The notes beneath the pieces are model-generated. The model was not told where the DNA came from and ran no database searches. It saw only the letters and a program-made list of their open reading frames with translations. Both the position numbers and the translations under genes were made by a program. From Bifidobacterium asteroides (GTDB lineage Bacteria; Actinomycetota; Actinomycetes; Actinomycetales; Bifidobacteriaceae), in contig NZ_QGLK01000004.1 of assembly GCF_003202755.1 (NCBI RefSeq), positions 124,001 through 188,000 of the forward strand: DNA of 64,000 nucleotides, written 5' to 3'. Shown piece by piece: positions 54,852 through 62,253 of this stretch (the stretch's first letter is position 1; the number at the start of each line of letters is the position of its first letter).

Positions 54852-54912
54852 CCGGGCGATGGAACCCGCCCGGGGCTTGAGCCCCGAACCGCAAACTGCT
54901 GATAGTTCCTGC
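54852..54912 (+). ncRNA. Fluoride riboswitch (crcB motif)
   Basis: The characteristic blocks appear in order: GGGCGATGGAACCCGCCC, a hairpin GGGGC-TTGA-GCCCC, AACCGC, and GCTGATAGTTCCTGC. They match the Thermotoga fluoride aptamer (GGCGATG, CCGCC, CTGATG, CTCCTAC-type ends; Rfam RF01734). It lies about 100 nt upstream of two fluC/crcB genes, the standard target. Its last bases (CCTGCACC, 54908-54915) can also pair with GGTGCAGG (54944-54951), a likely switching hairpin. Confidence 0.92.
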
Positions 54913-55008
54913 ACCATGATTCGACGACCCCGTCTGCGGGCTGGGTGCAGGTGCATGCCATTAAGCCCGACCCTGCGGACGCTGATCCGTCGGGAACCGA
55001 GGCCTCCA

Positions 55009-55446
55009 ATGACCAAACCCCCTACCGGACCTGACATGGCCACAACCCTGGTGGTGATGCTGGGCGGAACCCTGGGCACCGGCTGCCGGTACGCCCTGAG
55101 CCTGCTGCCGGGCCAGAGCGGCCCGCTGCATCCGGGAACCCTCCTGGCCAACCTAATCGCCTGCGCAGGCTACGCCCTGCTGACCGCCTTCCTGGCCGGG
55201 CTGCCCAAAAGCGCACACGCGCGCCAAAGGCAACTGACCAACAGGGGCCTGGGCATGGGCCTGTGCGGAGGGCTGTCGACCATGTCCACCCTCTCGCTGG
55301 AATTGGTCCAAGGCCTATCGGGCGGTCAAATCCAGGCAACCCTTGCCTACCTGCTGGTCTCCTTTGCCGGAGGCCTGATGGTCTCCTGGGCTATGGCCGC
55401 GCTGGGAGCACGTCTGGCCGCACACATCCAGGCGGGTGTGCGATGA
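55009..55446 (+). CDS. crcB: Fluoride exporter subunit, CrcB/FluC, first copy
   Basis: A 145-residue four-helix membrane protein for F- efflux. PGTLLANLIACAGY keeps the conserved GTxxxN turn in the second helix. The signature corresponding to GxxGGxTTFSTFS reads GLCGGLSTMSTLSLE, so both Phe-box phenylalanines are Met and Leu. ATG 55009 with GAGGCCTCCA is used. The stop overlaps the start of the second crcB gene (ATGA). Such overlapping pairs form antiparallel heterodimers in Gram-positive bacteria; a fluoride riboswitch lies upstream. Confidence 0.9.
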   Translation: MTKPPTGPDMATTLVVMLGGTLGTGCRYALSLLPGQSGPLHPGTLLANLIACAGYALLTAFLAGLPKSAHARQRQLTNRGLGMGLCGGLSTMSTLSLELVQGLSGGQIQATLAYLLVSFAGGLMVSWAMAALGARLAAHIQAGVR

Positions 55447-55844
55447 CCATTGCATTTACATTGCTGATCTGCCTGTGCGGCGGCCTGGGTGCCGGACTTC
55501 GCTACCTGTTGGATACCCTGGTCAAGGCCCGCTGGCAGGTGGACCTGCCCCTCTCGACCATGATCATCAACCTGTCGACCATGATCATCAACCTGCTGGC
55601 CGGATTGGCTGCAGGACTGGTGGCCGCCCTGGCCGCCTTCCACGGACTGCCCGCCTGGGGACGGCTGCTGCTGGCCACAGGACTGCTGGGCGGCTTCTCC
55701 ACCTTCTCGACAGCGGTCAACGAAGTGTTGGCCCTGACCCGGCAGAGACGGCATCTGGCGGCTCTTGGCTATCTGGCAGCCTCAATGCTCCTGCCGCCCC
55801 TGCTGACAGCCCTGGGTTTCCTGCTGGCCGGACCGGGCATGTAG
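55443..55844 (+). CDS. crcB: Fluoride exporter subunit, CrcB/FluC, second copy
   Basis: A 133-residue partner of the first CrcB. It has CGGLGAGLRYLLD at the start and the intact LGGFSTFSTAVNE box in the third helix. The second helix contains an exact 7-residue repeat, STMIINL-STMIINL, caused by a 21-bp tandem duplication, which would add two helical turns at the conserved Asn. The gene overlaps the first by 4 nt and so should be made in equal amount. The duplication could be real, harmful or an assembly error. Confidence 0.9.
   Translation: MTIAFTLLICLCGGLGAGLRYLLDTLVKARWQVDLPLSTMIINLSTMIINLLAGLAAGLVAALAAFHGLPAWGRLLLATGLLGGFSTFSTAVNEVLALTRQRRHLAALGYLAASMLLPPLLTALGFLLAGPGM
55554..55595 (+). 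repeat. Exact 21-bp tandem duplication in the second crcB
   Basis: The 21-mer at 55554-55574 (starting TCGACCATGATCATC) is repeated without change at 55575-55595. It keeps the frame. Confidence 0.95.
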
Positions 55845-55877
55845 CAGATCCAGCCAGCAATCGAGGAGCTGCGGAAC

Positions 55878-56885
55878 CTAGGCGCGAGCCGGTTCCGGAC
55901 GACCCTGGGCGGAGTCGGCGGCAATCCCCAGACGGTCGTCATGCCGACGCCACCAGGCGGACAGCACCGAGCCGGAGATGTTGTGCCAGACGCTGAAGAA
56001 GGTGGAGGGTATGGCCACAATCGGGTCGGCGGCGAAGGCCTGCAGGGCCAGGGTCGCGCCCAGTCCAGAATCCTGCATGCCCACCTCGAAGGTGATGGCC
56101 TTCTGCTGGGCGTAGCGGAACCCCTTGGGGTAGATGCGGTACATGAGCCGGCTGAAGAGGAAGCCCAGCCCATACCCGCACAGGTTGTGGAGCATGACCA
56201 CCGGCAGTACCAAGGCGGTAGCAGCGGTGAAGAGCTTGGCATGGTTGACGGAGACTACCACGCCGATGATGATCAGGATGGCGATCTGCGAGACTGCCGG
56301 CAGGGCCACGGTCACCTTCTGCACCTTCTCCTTGAAGAAGGCGTGGACGGCCAGGCCCAGGGCGATGGGGATGAGCACCACCTCGAGGGCGGTCAGGAAG
56401 AGCTGCTTGGTGGGGATGGCCACATACTGGCTGGCCAGCAGGTTCATCAGCATGGGGATCATGAAGGGTGCACACAGTGTGGAAAGCAAGCCTATGGACA
56501 CGTCCAGGGCAACGTCGCCACGCGACAGGTAAGACATGACGTTGGATGAGGTTCCCGAGGGGCAGCAGCCCACCAGGATGACTCCCACGGCGATCATGCC
56601 GTCCAGCCGGAAGATGCGGCAGAGCAGCACGGCCAGCAGGGGCATGATCAGGTAGTGGGCCACGGTGCCGACGATGACCATGAGCGGCATTTTGACGATT
56701 CGCTTGAAGTCGTCCAGGCTCAGGGTCAGCCCCATGCCGAAGAGAATAATGCTCAGGAAGTAGTTGGTGTAGCTGCGGGCCCAAATGCTAATCTGCGGGA
56801 CAAAGAAGTTGATGGCAGCCCACGCTAGGACCACCAGGATAAACCACTTAGTCAACCAGTCACTGAACCGCTGCACCTTTTGCAT
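55878..56885 (-). CDS. Bile acid:sodium symporter (BASS) family transporter
   Basis: A 335-residue membrane protein with nine or ten helices. The family marks are LFGMGLTLSLDDFKRI, VGCCPSGTSSNVMSYLSRGDVALDVS (the sodium-site region) and ITFEVGMQDSGLGATLALQAF. Bacterial BASS proteins carry organic anions such as pantoate, bile acids or keto acids with Na+. The frame reaches upstream to 57026, but ATG 56885 with CAGGAATC gives the usual N-terminus. It is convergent with the second crcB gene. The substrate is not visible. Confidence 0.9.
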   Translation of the reverse strand: MQKVQRFSDWLTKWFILVVLAWAAINFFVPQISIWARSYTNYFLSIILFGMGLTLSLDDFKRIVKMPLMVIVGTVAHYLIMPLLAVLLCRIFRLDGMIAVGVILVGCCPSGTSSNVMSYLSRGDVALDVSIGLLSTLCAPFMIPMLMNLLASQYVAIPTKQLFLTALEVVLIPIALGLAVHAFFKEKVQKVTVALPAVSQIAILIIIGVVVSVNHAKLFTAATALVLPVVMLHNLCGYGLGFLFSRLMYRIYPKGFRYAQQKAITFEVGMQDSGLGATLALQAFAADPIVAIPSTFFSVWHNISGSVLSAWWRRHDDRLGIAADSAQGRPEPARA

Positions 56886-56991
56886 GATTCCTGACCACTT
56901 CCTCTCGATTGTTCTCTCTGTGGTAGGGGCAAAATTAGGAAACCCAAGGCGTGTGCGCAGGTGAATGGTCACATTTTGGACGTGCTGAAAT

Positions 56992-57771
56992 TCACTTGAC
57001 CAAGACGGGCGTACCGGTGGGCACATACTGCATGATCCATCGAGCGTCGGGCACCGTCAGTCGGATGCAACCGTGGGAGCTGGGTCGGACGCCCAACAGG
57101 TCGGCTTCCTCCTTGATGTAGCTGCCGCTGGAATCAGTGGGAACCGAGTGGAAGAGGAAGACCCCGTGGTTCAAAAAACTGGTGTAGTAACGGGCGCCCA
57201 TCCCCTCACTGGGATTGTAGAAGTGGTCGCCACGTTCGGCTTGGATGCGGAAGCTTCCCCTGGGCGTGGAGTCACCCATGCCCGACGAGGCATACATGGT
57301 GTAGAGCAGTTCGGACCCGTCGCGCACATAAACCCGCTGGTCCTGAAGGCTGACCTCCAGGGAGAGGCCAGGATGGGCTGCAGAATCCGGGTAATCGATC
57401 TGCTGCGAAGGCTTGAGCCAATCGACAGGTTGGGTGGAGGTACCAGCAGGGTCTGTCCTCTGAACCTTTGTCTGCTCATTCGCCTGAACCCTTGCGGCTG
57501 ATGAAGAGGAATTAGGTTTGCTGTGATGATGCACCTCGGGGAACCGTCTCACCGAAACGGTGGATGCGCTAGAAGCACTCGCATCTGCTGATCGTTCTGC
57601 ATGAGCCGCATCCACCGGCTGGATTAGGTTGACGATCAGGACTGTTAGCAACAGCGCCAGTAGTGCGCTTGTCACTACCACAGGCGTGCGACGAACAGGG
57701 TCCAGCAGCCAACGGAGCATGGCAAGCACACGCTGCTTAAGGCGTTTGCTATCCAATCCCCAGACAGCCAT
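56992..57771 (-). CDS. L,D-transpeptidase (YkuD family)
   Basis: A 259-residue cell-wall enzyme that makes 3-3 crosslinks or joins proteins to peptidoglycan. One N-terminal membrane helix (about 30-52) is followed by a linker and the YkuD domain from LEVSLQDQRVYVRDGSELLYTM, with GVFLFHSVPTDSSG and the catalytic LGVRPSSHGCIRLTVPDARW near the end. ATG 57771 (MAVWGLDSK) after AAAGGGAAGGAC is preferred; ATG 57792 and 57801 are possible. The gene stands between the BASS gene and an alpha/beta hydrolase with no clear operon. Confidence 0.9.
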   Translation of the reverse strand: MAVWGLDSKRLKQRVLAMLRWLLDPVRRTPVVVTSALLALLLTVLIVNLIQPVDAAHAERSADASASSASTVSVRRFPEVHHHSKPNSSSSAARVQANEQTKVQRTDPAGTSTQPVDWLKPSQQIDYPDSAAHPGLSLEVSLQDQRVYVRDGSELLYTMYASSGMGDSTPRGSFRIQAERGDHFYNPSEGMGARYYTSFLNHGVFLFHSVPTDSSGSYIKEEADLLGVRPSSHGCIRLTVPDARWIMQYVPTGTPVLVK

Positions 57772-57846
57772 GTCCTTCCCTTTCGTCGCCATTGAACGCA
57801 CCTGTACGCACAGTTCATTTTAGCGGCAGAAGGACACAGGGCTGAC

Positions 57847-58647
57847 TCAGCCTTTCAGCACCTGTCTGGCCCAGTCATCCAGCAGGCCGCAAACCAAGGT
57901 GGTCTGCTCAATCTGCACATTGTGGCCGGACCGGTCCAGCACCGAGTAGGAGGCCCGGGGGAAACGGCAGGCCAGGTCGAACTGGTCCAGGTAGCCCACA
58001 CGGTCGTCCTGGCGGCCGCAGACGAAGAGCACAGGGGCTATGAACCCGGACCAGACCTGGTCGAAGTCCATATCCAGCTGGTAGCGCACCTCCATTCGAG
58101 CCACCGTATCGGCATCGGCAGAACGAATGCCGGGCATGATGGTGCGTTGGTAGGCCTCAAGATGCTCCCGGGACTCCACCACGGCCATCTGCCGGTAGGC
58201 ATGCCTGGTGAACTCGTCCACGTCGGCCAGGCCCTGGTCGTCCCGGACCAGCACCTGACGCGGGGGCAGACGCCTGTGGGCGGTCACCGGGTCGACCACC
58301 GAGGAGAGCAGGGCCATCCCCCGGCAACGGTCCAGACGCCCGGCGGCGGCATGGCGGCTGAGCAGCCCGCCCAGGGAGTTGCCCACCAGGGCGAAGGGGC
58401 CGCCGCCGCTGAAAATATCCACCTGCTCATCCAGCCACCGGGCCAGGCCGTCCAGGTCGAGAATGGACGGGTCGGGCGGCGTGCGGCCGAAGCCGGGCTG
58501 GTCCAGGTAGATCCGCTTGAATCCGCCCACCCGCTCGAAGACGGGGTCCAGGTCATCGAAGATGTGGTGGTCCACGCCGGACCCGTGCACGAAGATCAGC
58601 GGCAGCCCATGACCCCGGCGAATGGCGAACCCGGGACGGGCGCTCAC
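57847..58647 (-). CDS. Alpha/beta hydrolase
   Basis: A 266-residue alpha/beta-fold hydrolase. The oxyanion loop is FVHGSGVDHHIF, the nucleophile elbow is LVGNSLGGLLSRHAA (Ser near residue 90), the acid probably lies in CGRQDDRVGY and the catalytic His is in DRSGHNVQIEQ. No signal peptide is present. It overlaps the ychF stop by 4 nt, so it may be cotranscribed with ychF. The substrate is unknown; it may be an esterase or lipase of small substrates. Confidence 0.85.
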   Translation of the reverse strand: MSARPGFAIRRGHGLPLIFVHGSGVDHHIFDDLDPVFERVGGFKRIYLDQPGFGRTPPDPSILDLDGLARWLDEQVDIFSGGGPFALVGNSLGGLLSRHAAAGRLDRCRGMALLSSVVDPVTAHRRLPPRQVLVRDDQGLADVDEFTRHAYRQMAVVESREHLEAYQRTIMPGIRSADADTVARMEVRYQLDMDFDQVWSGFIAPVLFVCGRQDDRVGYLDQFDLACRFPRASYSVLDRSGHNVQIEQTTLVCGLLDDWARQVLKG

Positions 58648-59750
58648 TTCTTGGAGCCGGAGGGGATGCCGGTCTTGAACTCCACGATGTCGCCGTCCTG
58701 CATGACGTAGTCCTTGCCCTCAAGGCGCATCTTGCCCTCCTCGCGCACCTTGGCGTAGGAGCCGTCGGCGGCCACGAAGTCGTCGTAGGAGACCACCTCG
58801 GCCTTGATAAAGCCCTTCTCGAAGTCGGTGTGGATGACCCCGGCGGCCTGGGGGGCGGTCCAGCCCTTGTGGATCTGCCAGGCGCGCACCTCCTTGACCC
58901 CGGCGGTCAGGAAGGTCTGCAGGCCGAGGATATCGAAGCCCACCCGGGCCAGCTGGTCCAGGCCGGACTCCTTGAGCCCGGCATCGGTCAGCATCTCGCG
59001 GGCGTCGGCCTCGTCCAGCTCGGTCAGCTCGGACTCGAACTGGGCGTTGAGGAAGATGGCGGGAGCGGGAGCCACGGAGTCGGCCAGCTGCTTCTTCAAG
59101 TCCTCATTCTGCAGTTCGTCGTCATCCACGTTGAAGACGTAGATAAAAGGCTTGGCAGTCATCAGATGCAGGTCGTAGAGCTCATCCTTGTCGATGTCCC
59201 CGGCCTGGGCCGCCTGGTCGATGGTCCGCCCCTGTCCAAGAATCTCCTTGGCCTTGCGGACGGTGTCCAGGTAGGCGGGCTTGATCTTGCCCCCACGCTG
59301 ATCCTTCTCCAGCTTGGGCAGGGCCTTGTCGATGGTCTGCATGTCGGCCAGAATCAGCTCGGTGTTGATGGTGTCGATGTCGTCGGCCGGATCCACCTTG
59401 CCGTTGACGTGCACGATGTCGTCGTCATTGAAGGCGCGGACCACCTCGCAGATGGCGTCGGCCTCGCGGATGTTGGCCAAGAACTGGTTGCCCAGCCCTT
59501 CCCCCTCCGAGGCCCCCTTGACGATGCCGGCGATGTCCACGAAGGTGACCGTGGCGGGTACGATCTTGTCCGTGTGGACCAGCTTGGCCAGAACAGGCAG
59601 CCGGTCGTCGGGCAGGGGCACGATGCCAGTGTTGGGCTCTATGGTGGCGAAGGGGTAGTTCTCCGCCAGAACATTGTTGCGGGTGAGGGCGTTGAAGAGT
59701 GTGGACTTGCCAACGTTGGGCAGCCCGACGATTCCTATGGTTAACGACAT
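58644..59750 (-). CDS. ychF: Obg-family ATPase YchF
   Basis: A 368-residue ribosome-associated ATPase. It begins [20 protein letters not shown], with the P-loop, then [21 protein letters not shown] (switch II), the NVDD motif in place of the GTP-specific NKxD, a coiled-coil insert and the C-terminal TGS domain ([22 protein letters not shown]). That NVDD change fits preference for ATP. ATG 59750 with GGTGGAT is used; a GTG two codons earlier is less likely. It lies between proC and the alpha/beta hydrolase. Confidence 0.95.
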   Translation of the reverse strand: MSLTIGIVGLPNVGKSTLFNALTRNNVLAENYPFATIEPNTGIVPLPDDRLPVLAKLVHTDKIVPATVTFVDIAGIVKGASEGEGLGNQFLANIREADAICEVVRAFNDDDIVHVNGKVDPADDIDTINTELILADMQTIDKALPKLEKDQRGGKIKPAYLDTVRKAKEILGQGRTIDQAAQAGDIDKDELYDLHLMTAKPFIYVFNVDDDELQNEDLKKQLADSVAPAPAIFLNAQFESELTELDEADAREMLTDAGLKESGLDQLARVGFDILGLQTFLTAGVKEVRAWQIHKGWTAPQAAGVIHTDFEKGFIKAEVVSYDDFVAADGSYAKVREEGKMRLEGKDYVMQDGDIVEFKTGIPSGSKK

Positions 59751-59806
59751 ATCCACCAGTCTATTGCCCGGACTGCCCCGGCGTGGCTCCCCATAGAGCG
59801 GCAGGC

Positions 59807-60610
59807 TCAGTCGCCGCGCTCCACCGCATCAATAGCCTCAATAACCGCTCCACGGAAGCCGTGCTTCTCCAAGGATGCAACACCCTTGATTGTGGTTCCG
59901 CCCGGTGAGCAGACCGCGTCCTTCATGGCCCCGGGGTTGGTGCCGGTGGCCAGGTAGAGGGCTCCAGTCCCCTCCACCATTCGCGCCGCCAGCCGGTAGG
60001 CCGCCTGCCTGGGCAGCCCATGCTCCACCCCAGCGTCAGCCAGAGCCTCCATATACATGGCCGTGTAGGCGGGCGCACATCCGGCGATGGTCGTCCCCAC
60101 CGAGACCAGCTCCCGGGGCAAACGCTCGATCATGGCCACCGGGTCAAAGACCTGGGTGAAGAGCTCCCGTTGCTGGTCGGTCAGGGTATCGTCCTCCTGA
60201 GTGACCAGAATCCCCTGCCCCACTGAAATGGGGGTGTTGGGGATGGCGCAGATCAGGTGGGTGCCCTCCTCCAGGATGTCGGCATAGTCCTCAAGGGTCA
60301 TGCCGCCCACCACGGACAGGACCATGCGGTCCGGATCAGCCAGCTCATGGCGGATGGGCTCGCAGACCTGGGCCACCTGCCCCGGCTTGACGGCCAGAAT
60401 CACAAGGTCGGCAGCCGCGGCCACCTCGGTGCCGGAGTGCATGGGCCGCACACCTAGCTGAGCCGTCCGCTCCACTAGCCGGTCATAGTGGGCTGCGCAA
60501 GCCACAATCCGGCCGCCGGGCAGCACACCCGCGTCGACAAGCCCCTGGGCCATGGCTTGGGCCATGTTGCCGTATCCGATGAATCCAAGAGTCAATGAGT
60601 CCGTGTTCAT
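59807..60610 (-). CDS. proC: Pyrroline-5-carboxylate reductase
   Basis: A 267-residue enzyme for the last step of proline synthesis, reducing pyrroline-5-carboxylate with NAD(P)H. The Rossmann loop is LGFIGYGNMAQAMAQGLV, then VILAVKPGQVAQV, IPNTPISVGQGI, and the C-terminal helix region with LATGTNPGAMKDAVCSPGGTTIKGVASLE, the family signature. The ATG start is at 60610 with no strong ribosome-binding site. The next gene upstream is a prolyl aminopeptidase, and both concern proline. Confidence 0.96.
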   Translation of the reverse strand: MNTDSLTLGFIGYGNMAQAMAQGLVDAGVLPGGRIVACAAHYDRLVERTAQLGVRPMHSGTEVAAAADLVILAVKPGQVAQVCEPIRHELADPDRMVLSVVGGMTLEDYADILEEGTHLICAIPNTPISVGQGILVTQEDDTLTDQQRELFTQVFDPVAMIERLPRELVSVGTTIAGCAPAYTAMYMEALADAGVEHGLPRQAAYRLAARMVEGTGALYLATGTNPGAMKDAVCSPGGTTIKGVASLEKHGFRGAVIEAIDAVERGD

Positions 60611-60620
60611 GTCCTCAAGT

Positions 60621-62000
60621 CTAGCCGCGCGCCAGGAAGAGCCCCTCCAGATCGCCGCGCTCCAGGGCCAGCCTGTAGAGGTGGGCGAAGACCCTGTCCC
60701 CGTGCATGCCGTCGTGCTCGAACTCGTTGGTCACCCAGGCATGGGCGTGGCCCACACGCGAGAGGGTGTCCAGCTGGAGCTCGGAGGGCACGTAGAGGTC
60801 GTCGGCGTAGACCACGGCCTGTAGGGGAACCTGATTGTCAGCCAGACGGTCGGGATCGTAAAGGTGGCCCCAGGAGCCCTCCTCCATGAGCAGGCTGACC
60901 GCCGGACCGAAGGGACGCAGGGCGGACTCCTGCTCGAACATCCAAGGGAAGATCGCCTCCCCGGTGAACATGAGCGGTCGGGCAGCAGTATCGAATTCGG
61001 GTCGGGCATCGCGCACCCGCTGCCCTGCCCAGTGCAGGGGGCCGCAGTCCCCGTCGGCGTAGATAAACTCTTGCAAGGGCCAGTAGAGCGGGCTGACCGA
61101 GGTAGCCGCCCGCACCCCTTCCAGGAAGGTCTGCGAGAGGGTGGCTCGGGAGCTGCTAGCTCCGGAAGCGGGCAGGCTGCCGTCGCCGTCCAGGAAGGCC
61201 GTGTCCAACAGCCAGTGGAGACGTTCGAACCCGCCGCTCTTGCCCAGGTCGACGCCCAGGGTCTGCAGCCGCTCCACGCTCAAAGGGTCGCCGCCGGGCA
61301 GGACCACATCACCCTGGGCCAGCCGGTCGGCAATGGCCGCCACACGGTCTTGATCCCTCGGATAGCGCTGGTAGAAGGCCTGGGACCGCTGAGCCATTTT
61401 GGTGAAGGTATGAGAGAATAGCTCGTAGGCATCAGTGGGGATATGAGGCACGCCCCCGGCGGTGAAGGCCGCAGCCAGCCCCTGGGGGAAGTTCGACAGG
61501 TAGGCCAGGGTCAGATAGCCGCCGAAACTCTGACCCAAGGCCACCCAGGGACAGCCAGCGAAGACCGTGCGACGCAGGTGCTCGAAGTCCCGGATGATGG
61601 AGTCCGCCAGAAAATGCTTCAGATAATCGGCCTGGGCACGGGGCTCTCCTATGGATGCCATGGTGGTTCCGTCGATGGCGCTGGACCGACCTGTACCCCT
61701 TTGATCGGGCAGGACAATGCGGAAGTGGCGCAGGGCCTCGGCCATCCACCCGTCGGCAGCGGCGCTCAGCGGCCGTGGAGCCCCATACCCGGGTCCGCCT
61801 TGCAGGTAGACCAGCAGCGGTAGGTCGTCGTGAATGTGCTCAGGGGCGCAGACTACGCGGTAGAAGCAACGGAGGACCGCCTGATCCGAATTAACTTCGA
61901 CTCGCCAGACGCCAGGTTCACTGCCCGCCCAATCCAGAGGAACGGGGATGGACCCCTCACTCACGCAGAGTCCCGGCAGATAGTATCCCTGGTTGGTCAT
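60621..62000 (-). CDS. Prolyl aminopeptidase (S33 family)
   Basis: A 459-residue alpha/beta hydrolase that releases N-terminal proline. Typical marks: LVYLQGGPGYGAPRP (oxyanion), LPDQRGTGRSS, the nucleophile elbow ALGQSFGGYLTLAYL with Ser near residue 180, and the C-terminal acid and His in VVYADDLYVPSELQLD and HAWVTNEFEHDG. It is longer than the small Pip enzymes, matching the tricorn-linked or actinobacterial group. Start ATG 62000 has AAAGGAGCCAGGGT upstream. It is 10 nt upstream of proC in the same direction, so the pair probably forms a proline operon. Confidence 0.88.
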   Translation of the reverse strand: MTNQGYYLPGLCVSEGSIPVPLDWAGSEPGVWRVEVNSDQAVLRCFYRVVCAPEHIHDDLPLLVYLQGGPGYGAPRPLSAAADGWMAEALRHFRIVLPDQRGTGRSSAIDGTTMASIGEPRAQADYLKHFLADSIIRDFEHLRRTVFAGCPWVALGQSFGGYLTLAYLSNFPQGLAAAFTAGGVPHIPTDAYELFSHTFTKMAQRSQAFYQRYPRDQDRVAAIADRLAQGDVVLPGGDPLSVERLQTLGVDLGKSGGFERLHWLLDTAFLDGDGSLPASGASSSRATLSQTFLEGVRAATSVSPLYWPLQEFIYADGDCGPLHWAGQRVRDARPEFDTAARPLMFTGEAIFPWMFEQESALRPFGPAVSLLMEEGSWGHLYDPDRLADNQVPLQAVVYADDLYVPSELQLDTLSRVGHAHAWVTNEFEHDGMHGDRVFAHLYRLALERGDLEGLFLARG

Positions 62001-62137
62001 ACCCTGGCTCCTTTCCTATAGGTCAGTCGGGTTCATTGTCGCCGGGCGGTTGGACCTGGATTGTGTGTTGTCTGTGGGCTGGGTGGTAGGGTGAGAGGCA
62101 GGGGACGTCGGGAAGCCGGCTGGCTTCCTCTATGATT

Positions 62138-62155
62138 CGCGCAATCTGTTGCGCG
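62138..62155. repeat. Inverted repeat in the divergent region
   Basis: CGCGCAA-TCTG-TTGCGCG, a perfect 7-bp stem with a 4-nt loop, midway between the divergent aminopeptidase and surface-protein genes (62001-62253). It could be an operator or a 5' leader hairpin. Confidence 0.4.
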
Positions 62156-62253
62156 GACTGGCGTTGAGGTATTGGTAGCTTCCCGACAGGAAGAACCTTA
62201 TTCTGCAAGCGGCGTTTGCCCTGCTTGGTGTTCGGTGAAGGGGTTTCGGTTTC

